Of a stretch of DNA of 55,944 nucleotides, positions 12,707-28,100 are shown piece by piece. The notes below the pieces were generated by a model, which did no database searches, had not been told where the DNA came from, and saw only the letters and a program-made list of their open reading frames with translations. The stretch is taken from assembly GCA_013365325.1 (NCBI GenBank), contig JABVXV010000377.1:1-55944 (forward strand), written 5' to 3'. The position numbers and the translations under genes were made by a program. The DNA comes from Dipetalonema caudispina. Lineage: Eukaryota > Nematoda > Chromadorea > Rhabditida > Onchocercidae. Position 1 is the first letter of the stretch; each line of letters begins with the position of its first letter.

Positions 12707-13229
12707 TAGATGAAAAAAAAAAAACAGCAATTTAAGATACGAATTCTAAGCAAAATAAACCTTTTTTAAAATGTGCATCTATTCATTTCTATAATTACGT
12801 AGTCTGATGTTATCAGATTTGTAATCACACCTTACATTAATGATCCTCTTAATGAATCATCATCAATGGTTGGTACGATCAATGTAGCAGAAAGAAAAAA
12901 AAAATTGAGAAAAATGTTGAAAGTTCATCTCTTAATTGATAATTAAAATTATATGCTATTTAAATCTATCCATAAATCTGAGACAAACTTAATAAATACA
13001 CTTAAACTAATTAATGAATCCATAATAACTAATAATGACAACTAATTGCCAACTGATCTAATTATTACGTAGCAAATGATAAAAACAGACTCGGGCAAAA
13101 TTCTTTAAGAATATCTTTCCTTTTAGATATAATTCACTTTTACCTTACCATAATTTAAAACCTTAAACTATTGATCCTAAAAAAGATTGGCAGTATCACA
13201 GAGGTAAAATATGAGGCGTAAAATAACAT

Positions 13230-13379
13230 CACGTATACATCACTGATACGATTTTTATCACGTGGGCCGATCCATACGTGAAATAAAGTATGACTCGGCC
13301 ATTAAGTCATGGTGAATCAGTGGGTGATACATTTCGTGTATGAAAGGGTGGAGGCAATTCTACGTGTGAGTGAACACGT
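13230..13379. promoter_or_regulatory. Cluster of ACGTG cores, including a CACGTG E-box
   Basis: Five ACGTG/CACGT cores fall within 150 bp: 13230-13234, 13259-13264 (full CACGTG palindrome), 13276-13280, 13362-13366 and 13375-13379. The CpG-containing core is rare elsewhere in this AT-rich window. It lies about 530-680 bp upstream of the LRRFIP start. bHLH or HIF-type factors bind such cores; any role here is inference. Confidence 0.35.
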
Positions 13380-16087
13380 ACGTTCAGCTTTCAAAGACTT
13401 TTAAAAATAACTTACGTGAGGATATATTGCTGAAAGATTTTTCTTAGTTTTTAAGTCATTTATGTTTTATTTTAATCTTAAACAATGCTACAGTTAGACG
13501 CGTAATGAAGTGTACAAATTGAGCATATCTACGTGTAGACTTTATCATCTTCTGCTGTGTTTTTTTTTATTTTAACTTTTTCTTTTTGCGAGTATTTCCA
13601 TAATTTGGTGGAACACTTTTCGATTTACTTGCATTGCTTTCTTTAATAAGTTAGGTAAAAAAAGAGAAGATATTCAGGAGAGGAAGTCATTCTGACATTT
13701 AAGATTCTAATTTTATTTCCTATTAACATTTTACTAGTACGTAAGCTTACATGGAATGAACTTTTATGTTAGCCTGAATCTTCCTAAATGCCTATCATTT
13801 CTCTTATTGACTTGTTTACGTCATACTGTCTTCCTACTTTTGTTAACGTTTTCATATGAATCTCTTTTTCACTGATTATTTTATAATCTTGTTTTAATGA
13901 TAGTGTCTGATTTTAATCAGCCAGTTTGCCAGTATTTTCGATATTTACATCAGGTTTCTAAGGCTTAGTCTTAGCTGTTACTATTGCAATAATAGTTCAA
14001 AAAACCTACCACCAGTACTTCTTCAGTAGTCTGAATGTATAACCTGAGAAAAGAAAAGAATTCGAGAGGTAGCGGCGACTTTGAAGTAATTTCTTCGTAT
14101 TCGTCATCGTATGTTGTATCAGTGTGCCAAATTTGGTCATTTATAAATCATAGTTTAAGGTGTAACAGTGAATGATCGCTGACATTTTATATGTGGAAGT
14201 GTGAACTTCAATTCTCATATCTCAGAACTTTTTTCTGCTCTATATTGCTTGTTTTTTTGATGTTTACTTCACAATTTTGTTAAAAGTAATCTAATTAAGA
14301 ACATAAATTTCTTTGTATAGGAGAGGGGGTGTACTCTCTTATGTGTAAAAACTTTGGGATTAAAAATTAAATGTTATAAATTTATTGATAGAATTTGTAT
14401 GTTTGGATCTCTTTATGTCACCTTTAGTGAAAGAGATTGCGAATTTTCGTGCTATTTTTCTCTTGGTCGCAGGTACTCCATTAATTTTCCGTTTTTTTAC
14501 AATAAAAATTGAAGGGGGAAAAATGGTTTATGCGAATAAAAGTTCAGTAAAGTAGCACAGTGGGTACATTAAATTCAATTTAAAATGTCCTTTGTTAACT
14601 TAGTGGTCTACTAAGTTTCCTTTTTGTAGCGAGTCGTTTAAAGATAATCATTTTTAGAAACGAAAGTTATTATAACTTATAAACACCTTAGAAGAATGAA
14701 TTTAAGTTAGAGATTTGTAAAAAGTACAAAAAGATAATAGACATTATATATCGCTGATATAAGACAAATACTTGATTGTTGTTTGCAATTGATTTTTTGC
14801 ATCCTTCTAAGTAAGTTCATGTTGTAAATGAAGTAAGGAATATCATACTCTTATGCTGTGTTGGTAATATGTCACGTTATACGTAAACGAAATTAGCTTG
14901 TTTTTTCATTATGCTGCTGGTATAAATGGTATAAATGAATTGTACCTTATAATTCATCTTGAAGTTAGGACGACAAAAAGGATGTTGATGAGAACACTCT
15001 GTACTTTTTTATCAGTGGATGAATGTAAACATAGTTTTTGGTGAAAATTTCCGCTTATCAGTAGAGTGATAACTTTAAGGTAAGAAGGTAGGTCCAATTC
15101 CCTTTACTACGTACTACTTCAAGAAGAATATAGCTGCTGACTAATGCGTGAATTGTCGTATAAAAAATTTTTTTCCCTTTCTTTTATCTTCCTTCCTTCA
15201 TCTTCAAGGTCTGAGGTTATTCAGGTAAATTTAACCTGTATGTACTGCGTTATCCAAATTAACGCTTTATGTATATCTTTAATCAAATTCTGTATGTACG
15301 TGTAATCACACGTATATAGAAAAATAAACAGCATGTCAGTAAATCTAAAAACGTCAGGTGATATTAATATAATGATGTTGGAATAAGATTCGATGATGGT
15401 GTTGCGAACTTTAAGGTATTTAGAAATGTGGATGGTTCTCTTACTTCTATTATATTGACACCTTGCAAATTGCCAGGTTATTCAAGATGTATAGTCTATT
15501 TAGAAAGTATATCGTTTCCTTCATGTAATATTTTCATTCCTAACATTCTGGAGAATGGATTATCTTGATGTTAGTTATAATTTTCAGTTGGAAGATGTGA
15601 TAGGCATCAGGAATGAATGTTCACATCTGATGAGTTGGGGTGAAGAGAAAACCTTATTAATACTATTTCTCCTCTTTGTTAAAGCATCTCATTTATCAAC
15701 CCTTTTTTCCATTTGCATTTCCTTTGACGCCATTTTGAAGGTTTAGAACTTGCAGCAGTTTGTTAACTGATGCTAATTGCATTATTTTCTTTGGATTACT
15801 CTGTTAGTGTTGTTTTTATGCCTCTTGATTTGGTATTCTCCTCTCTCTCCCTCCCTTCTCTGTATCGTCCAGAACTACTATGAAGGTAGCCATTGCGAGC
15901 ATATAAGTTGGTGATATTCGTTTGACTCTTAGGTATACATATATATTAAGAGTAATGTTTAAATTAAGAATTGGGGCTGGCATAGTTGTATAAACATGCA
16001 TAATATTGTAACTTTGTTTCTTCTATTTTATCTGTCATGAAGAAAACAAGCAAAACATCATCATATTTATTTTTTTTTTTTTTTTTC

Positions 16088-16089
16088 AG
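16088..16089 (+). promoter_or_regulatory. Acceptor upstream of the kinase start
   Basis: A long T-run ends in TTTTTTCAG 26 bases before the kinase ATG. It is either the spliced-leader trans-splice site or the acceptor of the first coding exon after a 5' UTR exon. Confidence 0.5.
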
Positions 16090-16115
16090 ATAAATCAGCA
16101 AATGCTCATTTTGTC

Positions 16116-19100
16116 ATGCCGATCGTGAATCGGCTCAAGAAGTTTATTCTTGGCTCGAATTTTAATAATGATGGCCAAAAATCAGGTTTTGGTACCGGAA
16201 CCAAAACCATTCCTGATATTGTCCGGATTGAGACGGACGTCTGCGAATACTGGATATTGGATGAAGTTATCGGTGACGGTGCATTCGGAAGCGTTTATAA
16301 GGCACGATCGAAGTTGGAGTCAGGAAGGGTGGCCGCTGCAAAGGTTTATTTATTATGTGTTCGCATTTTTTCTTTTTGTTTCCTTCCATATGTTTAATCT
16401 GTAATCAATCTAATCTATCTGTTGCAGGCGATGGAATTGGAGGATGACGAAAGCCAAGATGTGATGGTTGAAGTATCAATTCTTACTCAGTGTAAACATC
16501 CAAATATTGTCGAACTTTATGATGCGTTCACTATGGGTAACCGCATTACGGTAGCTTCTTATTACTTGTTTTCGTTTACAGTGTGGTAATATATTTGTAT
16601 TACTATCTATCGTGGTATTAGAAGGGTAATTAATGGAAGTGAAACTTGAGATTTGTTGGAACTATAAGATGATCCATGTCGGGAAGTGGCCCTTTCTTTA
16701 TGAGGTCATAAAAGACTTTCTTCAATTTTCATGCTTTAATAAGATGTCTATGCGAATCGCTAAATGTCGATTGTTTGAGATAAGGATTCTGTTATCACAA
16801 ATTCAGTACAATACGTTTATTGATAGTGGTGCAGCTAAACATCGGGTATGGATTAGTATTAGTTGCCAGTCGTATCATAGATCACTTTTGTACGCTACTA
16901 ACTGACTCTAACTGTTACATTATTTTCACGGATTCCTGCAAATTAAATTTTTTTTTGAATTTAGCTTTTGTTGGAATATTGTGGCGGTGGTGCAGTGGAT
17001 AGTATAATGATGGAGCTGTCACGACCTCTTACTGAGCAACAAATTCATTACATCATGAAAGAGATCCTGAAGGCGTTAAATTTCCTGCATGGCAAAAATG
17101 TAATCCATCGAGATCTAAAGGCCGGTAACGTACTGTTAACAAGTGATGCAAGAGTAAAATTAGGTAAGTTGATTCCCCGTCTTTTTTTATATCTTATCAA
17201 AACTGAAAGCAGTGTGGGTAACACATGTTCAGATGATCTGTTCATCACGTTTTTGGCTAACCAGAACTGTCATCTTTTCTTCGCGAAAGTTAGGATTAAT
17301 ATTAAAATCTATGGATTTTATATTTGCAGGGTAATTTCAGTTGCCTCATGTAGTTTTTGGAAGAGGCAGAAAAAAAAAACTTAGTATATTGTTTTAGCTT
17401 AATTTGATTGCAGCCGATTTTGGTGTCTCAGCACTATGCAAAGATGGTCGAGAAGTACGGTCCACATTCATTGGTACACCATATTGGTAAGCCGCGTTGC
17501 TTTTATATTTTTATCCAATTTTTATTTCACGTGTAGCATTATGCACTTGTATATTTGTGAAATTAGCAGGACATTGAAGAATTATGGGTCAGACAATTAA
17601 AGGCAATTTAACGATTTAACTTAAGATTTTAAAGACTTCTGAATAGTAAACAGGACTAAAAATGAAGCAACATTAAGCGTAAATTAGCACTCCGTTCTAA
17701 TTGTGCTAATTTTCCTTTTGGTAAGAAATACTACTTTGAAAAAGCATATATGTGATCATTTCACTTGCTAAAGTTAAGTCTGGAGTTCGGTAATTTTAAA
17801 AAATGGCATGATGTTAGATTAATAGTTTTCAAGTGTAAATTAATTTGTTTCTAATCTTTTTATGTTTAGCATATGCCTCTGTCGTGACTAAAAATAATTT
17901 TGCTTTGCTATGCTTGTATTTTATACAAATATATTCTTATCATCATTAGGACATTGTCGATTTTCCAATAAAAGATTTCCAATGAAGATAATTGGGATTG
18001 GTCAGTTATAAAGTTTCTTATTGATGTATGCAGGATGGCTCCAGAGGTAATGATCTGCGAAACATTTCCGGAAAAGCATTACAATAAGTTAGCAGATATT
18101 TGGAGTTTCGGGATAACTCTCATTGAAATGGCAGAAGAAAAACCACCTTATGCGGAAATGAATCCTGCAAAAGTGATTTTTAAGGTGGGTTTTATTCCGC
18201 GTTTTCTCTCCAGAGTTGCATAGCTTAGGATGAGTTTACTTATGGAGAAAAATAAAGGGGAGAAAGAAAGATAAGGGTAAGGAAAAGGAGCAAAAAGTTA
18301 ATTGATGTTTAATGAATAAGATTTACGAAAGCTGTCTGCTGGATTTCAGGAATCGTTTTTGTTTCACCATTTCCCGCAGTTATTATCTTTTTTAGGTTAT
18401 AAAAGCAGATCCTCCCACGTTGGAACGCCCCAACCAGTGGTCTTCTAATTTTCGTTCCGTAATTACCAAGTGTTTAACAAAGGACCCGGGAAACAGACCG
18501 AGTGCTGCCGATGTATTGATGGTTAGTGTGATTTTCCCTATTTCGTTAAAAATCTGGAAATAAGTGCAGCGAAGATGGAAAATCTAGAAACGAATTTCTG
18601 ACTCACTTGTTTATCATAAGAATTACTACTTATTTGCTAAACCTTTTATGGATTAGTGCACTAAGATTTCTACTCATTTTGTCTTGTAACATATATTATA
18701 ACAATAAAATCAGAAGTGAGGTTTACCATGGCAAATTGTATCAATTTTCAATAGTCGATAGTCAATATCTTTGTGAGTAGTAAAAGATCGAGTAAATTTT
18801 CATAAATCACATTGTGGATTTTGATGAATGAATGGTTTCTTCCTATATCGAATTGAATTTTATTTCAGCACCCATTTTTTGCACAGTCAGGATCAGTTCA
18901 GTGTATACGTTCGTTGATTAGCGAAGTGAATGCTGAACAAATAACAACAGAAGTAGTGGTTGGAAGTGATGATGAAGCATTGTATGATGATGAAGATGAT
19001 GATGATACGGCTACAGTGAGTAGTGTGGCAACAATTAGTGAAGTAAGAGTTAAACAGTTAGCTGTTGCTTCGTTTTCTTATCGCAGATCAGATTAGGCGT

Positions 19101-22100
19101 GTGCCATCCAGAGCTGTTTTATTTCAGTAATTTCTTGTGTAAACTTTGAGGATTATTAGTGATGCTTACTTTTGCGTATTTTTCGCGGGTATTATTTACC
19201 TTCTGTAGACTCAACCATACGATGCGAGCAGTGTGAGCAGTAAACAACATCGTCACTCAGTTCTCTCTGTTACTGAACAGAAGATAGCACCTCAAGTGGC
19301 GTCATTCACCTCGAAATCAACAACAGTAAATGCTGGATCAACGGCTGTTGCTGAGTTAACACCAGCAGCGGAAATAAGTCCGGTATGCATCGAACCTAAT
19401 GATGTGGAAAATGCTAACGTATTATCGTCTTTATTACCAGGAAAGAAACAGCGTGCACCAAGTTTACCGGCAAGGGGTGGAGGTAATTTGGCAGAGAAAA
19501 ACACGGTATGTTATTTAGCGGTATGCTTGTTCATTTCTACGACTATTAATTAATTTGGTATTTCTGTTTGTAATTTTTCTGTCCTTTGAAATAACTCATC
19601 TAGTACTTATTGTTTTAGGTAGCAATAGTAGAAGTAGCTGCCGACGACCAAGACAAACCGGTGTTTCTCAAAAGATCCAATAGTGCAGGAAGTTGCAAAA
19701 GTTCGGGACACGGACATCATCATGCAGCTGTTATAGCCCTCAGTGATCTCGATAAAGCATTAAATCTGGAAGAGGAACTGTTTTGTGAGAATAGGGGAGA
19801 CGGTAAGTTAGAAACATTCCGTTTATTGGAAATATTTCTTGTAAAGTCGTTGGTTAGTTTAGTGACTAAGCAAATATCTGATTGACCAATTTATATTGAT
19901 CACGGTAATGATCTGCGATATATTGTATTGTTGAGATTGCCGATTTACTGTATGGTAATGCAATGAAATTAGGGAAGAAATGATTTGAAGGTTTAGCTTA
20001 AATCGCTGTTTTAGTTCATTCAGTGGAGGAAATCACACCTAATGATTTATTTTTTCTCAATTACCAGTTCTTTAATATTTAAAACTGTTGAACTGATGTG
20101 AATTGCTTTGTATATCGTCAAAACGATTAGTGTTACAGCTACCAAATGGTATATTGCTTATAAGTTTCCGAAATGATTCATTTTCGTTCTAGATGACCTA
20201 TCCCCAGTGCCAGCTTTATCACCGAGTCCTGATTTCTTGCTGTCCGAGTATTGTGATCTAACCGTGCCGATATTATCAGTCTCAGGTGCTGCTCCTTCTG
20301 TCAGCGGTAAAGTGGAGAATACTACAAATTCGAGTTTGATTGTTCTTTCCAAGCCCGAAGTGAAAGATGATGACATCGGTTAATACTTTACTCCTAGTTG
20401 TTTTGATAAGCTTAAGGAAAATACATTTTAAACTAGTAAATTGTAATCAGTTCATTAAAGTGTCAAATTTGTACGTTATGCAAGAATATTCATATATGCA
20501 GGTGTAGAACTCAAACTAGGTGATTCGAAGCCGGCTCACCAAATTCGTGATATTGTTTGCGAAGAGCAGCTCCGCGTTCAGTTACTGGGGCGACCTACCA
20601 CGGTATTTATAGTATTTCTTCATTCATTAGAATTCAAATGTTCAGTGTTCAGGGAATGAAATTTAATGATATTTTGAAATGCAGGTTCAAATTACCGAAA
20701 CAGGAGCTGTTGTAACAACGTCAAATACTTCACTCAATAAGAAATTGGTTGAAACTAATACTCAAGTCAAGTTGGAACGGCCAAACGCTACTCAAGAAGC
20801 CAATTTTGTGCATACATTAAAAGTTGAGGACAGTCAACAACTAAAAATCAAGGTAAAATATATTATTATACTCTCCCTTATATCGTTTTTAAATCAGGTT
20901 TATACTTTACATGGTTTTATGCTCAGCAGAATCGTTTTTTTTTTTTTTTTTTTTCTTCGTATTTCGAGCCGAAATAATCCTGCTGGGATTCCTCCAGGTT
21001 GGATACATCAAATTGAGTATTTTAGTACTGTTCTAAGCTCATAAGGTTGGCTTTTACCCTTAGCTTTGTGTGTGTTTTTGTTGTTAGCCTCTTAATAACG
21101 TACTGTAAATTTTTTTTATAGAAGGAGAAAGAAACTGTTCTATAGAATGAATGAAAGTTGCGGTACATTATTGAGAGGCTTTTCTTTCTATATATTACTT
21201 TACTGGTGGCAGTTTATGGGCATTCCGGAAATATCTTCATTGGTTTTAGTAGTCATGTCTCTTATATAATTATCAAATTTCTTTTTAATTGGTATTAATT
21301 CTGTGCCCAATTGTGCTTAGTCCTGATAATTACCTTCTGTTCTTCCTCCAGGTTTTTACAAAGGAGGAAGTTGCTGTTCCAGAATTGATTCCCGTCGAAG
21401 AATTCCGTTTGTTTAAACAGCAGAACGATGTTAGTTACATTGATTTATTCACTACTTTATTTAATCAGTTAAGAAATTACCAAATGCTTATAGCTTAAAG
21501 CTACTATTAAACTGGTCACTGTGTAATGGAACTAGATTAATGACCTATGTAAATAGGCTTTATTGATTCAGTTACCCCTTTTTTTTTTCCATTGCCTGGA
21601 TTTTCTTTAGAATTTTTATTGGCAACTAGTTATAAAGAATATTTGCAGTGCACCAAGCAGCAACCAAACGTTTCGAAAATTGAGAAGAAAAAGAATGCAG
21701 TAGCATATAAGTCTTTCGACTCTCTTTTAAAGGTTACGTTACATTGATTTTAAATTCAATTTTTTTGGCGAGGAATAATATTTGTGCGTGCATCTGAGCT
21801 TTGTTCAGAGTACATCTTGGTGACTTCGTATGATTCTGAAAAGAATTTTTTATGTCCACATTAAGCAAAAAAATTTTAGACGAATAGCGAATCAAGCTAA
21901 GAATTTATGGTTGTAAGAATTAGGAAACAAAGGTTTTGGAGTATTCGGTGTGTTTAATTTTGAAGAATTTGATTATTCTGAAGTTTGGTCTTAACCTTAT
22001 TGGAAATTTTAGATTGGTAATGAGGAATCTGCGACTTCTGCTGCTACACAGCGGTGTTTGTCACAGCCGCAGGTTGTTTCGTCCAGTAAAATAACACGTG

Positions 22101-25100
22101 AAGGGGTTCATTTTTCGTGACTTTTTTTCCTTTATTTTGAGCCGAACACAAAAGACATTATCCTTGCCATACAAATAGAAACTTTTTATGTTGGTTTTCT
22201 TTTAGTTTATTGGTGTGGGTGCTGCTAATCTCAGTTTTGCCGAAATTTAAGTAACGAACGCTACTCAAATCCGCAATTTTCGTCTGTGATTATTACCGTA
22301 TTAAATGTAATATTAATGTGATTGGTGGTACTGAATTTCAGGCACGTTCGCGCCATTTGATACAAGTTGGTCCTACTTCCACCGCAATATACGCAAATTA
22401 CTCCGTAGGAAAATTACCTTTGGGTGTTTCGCTGTCAACTGATCAGTTAAACATATCTGCAACAAGAACCATCTATAGGCACATTCCTGATTCCATATTG
22501 CAGGTATTTTATTATGTTTTATGTTTACACATATGAGGGATTAAACATGATCTTTACTTATTCATGAGGTAAATTTTTCGTATTTCCGTTATGATTTGCG
22601 TCCTTTGTGGTATTTTTAAATATTATTTGTTTTGACAGAACGAGGTCGCAGGATTAGCAGAAGCTGATAATCTAAGTAATCAAGATTATTACTGTTTTGG
22701 AAAATCAACATCAGAAAAGGTTGGGTTGATTTACAACTTAAGATTCGTTTCATTCGTTTCTTGAATAGGTTTATCAAACAAATAAAGTTGCCAGGGTTGG
22801 CTGGAGTGCTCCGTTCATTTTGAAAGTAATTCATGACTTCATTCTTCAAATAATTTCATGATGAAATCTCAGAATTTTGTTTCTATTTTTAAATTTCATG
22901 CTAGAAAAATTTTTTGATTTATTTCATTAGATGAGGAGAAGTACTTCTGCTATACTCGCATTATCAAAACTTATTTTTGCAGAGTTCTCCCCTTCTGGAG
23001 AATAAGCAACTGCTGAAACACCAGCATTCCATGCGAGCAGGATTTAAAGTCCCTTTTCCTAATGCTGAAAAGAAAGTCGAGACTAGGATGACGCAACCTT
23101 CTAACTTATCTGCCAAGACTGCCGCGGTATCAACGGGTGATAAAGGAGTGGAAAAGACGATCATTGAAATCCGTCGACCGTTATCTTATCCGGAAAGCAA
23201 TAGTAAACAAACGAGTGCTCGGAAAGTGAGTATTATAATTTCTTAAGGAAGCATGCGTATTAGATCAAGAATATTCCTACAATAAAAAAATTGCATAAAA
23301 AATATTCTTCATTCTAGCTTGTTTGATTAGCTTTTTATGCTTCTAATAAAGCTTTGTCTTTTTGTTCCATGAGTGTTCTTTCAACAATTCTAATAACTGT
23401 TTTGTTTTTACCCGTAAATGAATCAAAAATTCAAGGCTGTTATTGTATCTTCATCTCGTGGTGGTTCATCACCTCCTCAACCAACACATTTATTCTCACG
23501 ACATAGTGCTGTTGTTGCGGCAAAAGCTGTTGATCATGCTCGATGGCACGAACAAAATCGGAATATAATGAGGGACCAGGTAATCCAATTTTCGCAATAT
23601 TTGTATTTAATTGCATTTTGTTAAAAGTAGTAGCAATATAGTACTGGTAATTACAGAATCAAAACCGTCAGCGATTAATTGCGGAACGGAATCAAGAACA
23701 AAATAAAGTGATTCTGAAGAACATAACTGAACAGAAGAAGGATAATACAGGAGATCAAAATGGTGCTGTTTCAAGTCATCACCAACTTACGCCTACAACA
23801 AGTAACAAAAGAAAGGAAATGCAACTAGTAACTATGCTTTCATTTTTTTTTACTTGATCAAATTAATTGAAGTTTCTATCGATTTCGAAAATTATATTGG
23901 GTTTTCTTGTTGGTCATTACCCTCATAAGATCCTGCTTCGACCAATTATTACTGCTGAAGAGGTAACCTCTAAAATCGCAGTGCAGTTGGACATATTTCA
24001 AAGACCTTGAAACAAGCAAGCGATGTTACAGATTAACTCACTCTGTCCTATCAGCAGCTGGTGATTTTGAAATGAATCGGAGAGAGATCGGCTTATGATG
24101 ATCTCGTGATGACTTCATTGGATACTTTGAAACATCTAGATAAAGGCAAAATAATTCGTTATAGGAGCACGAATATGATTATTTTGGAACAGCATCATCA
24201 AGTTCATCAAATTCTAGTAAACATTTTCAACGACACAATTATGAGGGCAAATCCGGTGAGGTAAAGAATTTCATTTCGTTCATTTTTTATCTGTAATATC
24301 TATCAGCTAACTTCATACTTGATGCGTTTGTTTGTGTAGTTACGTTTGCAAAGTTTTGGATGCTAAAGTTTCATTACTTCAGTATAATAAAGACACAACG
24401 ATGATTTTTACTGCAGCCATTAATAATCAGCCACAGTTGCCGAAAATAACCGCTTGATTTTTAATGAAAATGATTATCGATGTTAGAATTCAAGTTGTTG
24501 GATTTTTTCGTTTTGCAGCGTGATAGTTCTAGTTTCCTGGCAGCCGTAGCTGCCAATGGTGGTATAGCATCGGCCGGTACAGCGGTGTTATCTGAATCAG
24601 TAATACCGATGCCTCGAGCCGTATTAACTATTCCACCTCCAGAACCGCCAGTGGATTATTATGAAAATAATATAAGTGGCGGTAGTGATAGCAGGAACTC
24701 ATCAAATACACAACAGAAAGTGTCAGTCATCAAAAAGTCAGTAGGAAATGGCACCAAAGTAAGTTCATTTCTCCAATTAACTTTTTTTTGCTACGGTTAG
24801 CTTCTTTTTGAAATCAAGAGCCAACTGTAAATATGAACCATAGTTGTTTGTGGTCAGGTAACTAAAGCGAAATAATTATTGTTGAGTAATCGTTCATGAT
24901 AAAAAGTGGTTGAAATAAGCAATCACTGATGTTGCAAATTGACTTTTATCTCATATACAATTATTTTTCATTGCAAGAGTGCTAGGATTTAGTAACGCTG
25001 ACTTCACTTTAGTTCCATAATCAAACGCAATATATTCAGGGCTCGTTATTGGTCTTAAAAGGAAGCTAATAATATTGAATTTGTTACCACCATCTGTTAA

Positions 25101-28100
25101 TCGCGTATAAAAATTATTTCGTTTCTCGGAATCATGTAATTATTTCGGTTTCCAGGTTCCAAACACTGCTGCATCAATCGTTGGATCACGACGTTCACCA
25201 CATCGTCAAACTGTTACCAAGAAAACTCGAGTATACGTTGTCGATGGTGTCCAGATGACATCAACGTCACATCAAGTATTTGGAGTAAAACAGGATTATG
25301 AGTTGAGGTTGAATTTAAGATTTTCGAAGTCCAAATTCCTATTTTCAAGTCTTCATTTTGCAGTAATACAACGTTACGTTTTTTTAGAGGACTGGAAATT
25401 GAAAATGTTTGCTGTTGCAAAAATTTCAAATTTTTGTGTATTTAGCAAACTTTTGCATCATTTTGGTAAAGTGAGCGGTTATAAATTGGTTTTTATATAA
25501 GAGATAGTAGAACACTACAAGAAATCTTGTTTGGTAGGGATGTTTGCCATTTCAGTTCTATTGCTGAAGGATAAGGATATGTTTGCTTAGTTTTTATTTT
25601 GGATATCAATTCGGATTTTTTTTATTAAATTTCAAATTTGCTAATATTTGAAAAATTTTTACAGTCTCATCCCACGTTATTGTATATCGCTCTACGGTGA
25701 TTGGTCAGTCTTCCAGTTTATGTTATTCTTACTTTCGTCGTATTTTCCGTCCATATTTTAATAGTTGTTGTGCTTGTGATGATATCTGTCGTCGTGTTCG
25801 TCTGTTTGCATCTTTCTGGTTCTGTACCTGCCTGATATTTCTGGTTCTGTACTTGCCTGATATTTGAGATACATCGTCATTCCGTTTTCAGTTATGCTCA
25901 GTTTTCACTTTTTCAGTCATGATTGTTACCAAAATTCGCTACCACACTCAAACCTGAGAATGCATAGTCTTCCGTTGCGTCGAAAAGGGGGGAGGGGAAA
26001 AAAGAGAAAAACGGGAATAAATGGAAGTTTTTGTGATTGAGACATTTGTACAAAACATTTATTTACTGGTTATTTCACCAAGAAATAATCGAAAATAATC
26101 TCCAAATGGCTAGCTTTGGTATCTCGAATTTGCTTGCGATCCGCGTCGCTATTTCTGAGAGGTCGTGATGCTTTAGTGGTTAACTTTTTGGTGATTTGAT
26201 TTTTATTGTTAAATGGATTGTGTACTATGATATTGTTGTTTTAGATGTTAATTTATGTAATTATATACTTTTCCTCACTTTATTTGTTTCCAGGAAACAA
26301 CAGCTGCATGAGCTGCGTCGTTTACAACGTGAGGAAGCACGTCAACAACGGGAATTGAATGCAAAGGCGGAAACGCTGCGCAACGAACAAATAAAACGTT
26401 TTGCTGCCGACAAAGAAGTAGACATTTTGTTTATAGAAGCATTTCTTCGTTTCTGATTTGTTAATTTACAAGGGCGTATAATTTGTGTGATTTATATTAA
26501 TTTGAATAATTGTTTAGTTTTTAATTCTAAATGTAAATTGTGTATGTGTCTATAGTGGTGTAGGAAACGAGATAAGATAGAATAATTCTTATAGCTTATT
26601 GCAAAAATTGTTTATTTCCTTGTATGAAATTTATTCGACATACTCTGAGCCAAATTTTTTATCTTGGTTACTTCAGAATATCTACAAAAAAACTGACATT
26701 GAGTTGCAAATGTTGGCCAGGACGCAGAAAAGGCAGTTAAAAGAGTGTGAGGAAATACATAATGAAGATATGAAGCAGTCATTAAAGAGAATGCAGAATG
26801 ATCAGGTTGGTGCCAACCTTCTTTATACTTATTATTACTTTCAGTTGTATTATAATCAAATTTTTCTGAATATTTTTACTTAAATGTGCACTGACCGTTA
26901 GAGGATTTATCAATATGATACCTCTATGTGGATGCCATTGTCAAATGAAGTATCCAGTCGAATTTCAAATTTTGACCTACTACATCAGTCGTTTTTTAAA
27001 TTACTGCTGTATTTTAGGAACGCGAATTACGTATGTTTCGCGAACAACTGAGACAAGAACAACGCGACCTCAAAGTAGAAATGGACACGGTCCCAAAAAG
27101 TCAACGTAAAGATTGCTATCGTATGCGAAAGGAACAGCTGGATAGCGACCAACAAAAGAGAGTTAGCATTAACAAACTATTATATGAATATTTGTTGCAT
27201 AAATTACTGTGTAAACGATATATCATTTTCAAGGCCCATCAAAAGCATTATTATCTTTTAGGAGATGAACTTCATTGCTGAACAGCAATCTGAACAAGCG
27301 GCACGCATGACGCGTGTCCAACTGGATCATAAAATGAAGATTTTGCAAATTGAAAAAAATTTCCAACAACAAAAGCATGCTGTTTTGAGGTTTTTCATCT
27401 CAACTATTGTTAAATGATTAAATGAATGTAAAGAAGTTTTGTTTCTGACTTGGGCTGAATCTTGCTTGCTCTTTTTTTACCCAATATGTTTTTCTCTGGT
27501 TTAGATTTTTGGGAAAACTCGCTCTGCTGAAAAGTTCACTGCAGTAGATAGGAATGTTAAGTGAAACATTTCATTTTTAGTTATATTTTATTAAATGTCG
27601 TGTTCATCAAATATTTTTTGTCAAATAACAATTGATATCTTTTAAAAATTCATTTATTAATTTCTCTTTAGATCACGTGAAGCTTCAGAATGGGATCTGG
27701 AAGAGAAGCAACTGGCTGAACGGCATCATCTCAACAAACAGGAATTGAAAGATCGCTTTTATCTACAAAGAACTCAAATGCTTGCTCGGCATCAGAGAGT
27801 GAGTCGGTACTTAAACACATAGTAGTAAATTTTTATACGATTCAAGCATTCGTGTCGGTCAATAATTGCTATTTTCCAATACTACAGGAGTTGGATCATA
27901 TGCGCCGGGTAAATGAAATGGATGAAGAGGAACAAATACGTTTATATGCCAGTTTCAAAAAGCGTTTACCCAAAGATTTCCGTACCGAATCCAAAACTCG
28001 AATTGCTATGTTCAAAGAGAGTTTGCGTATTTCTTGTCAGGTAGCAAATATTCAAGTTTTACTTACATAAAAATGAGTATTATTTGCTTAGTTCAAATTT

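Larger units (their letters stand above)
12707..16115. other. Divergent intergenic region between the LRRFIP and kinase genes
   Basis: About 3.4 kb between two genes transcribed away from each other, so it should hold both promoters. No coding segment was recognised. The ORFs near 15555 and 15816 are short and protein-unlike. A cluster of ACGTG cores lies at 13230-13379 and is listed separately. Confidence 0.6.
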
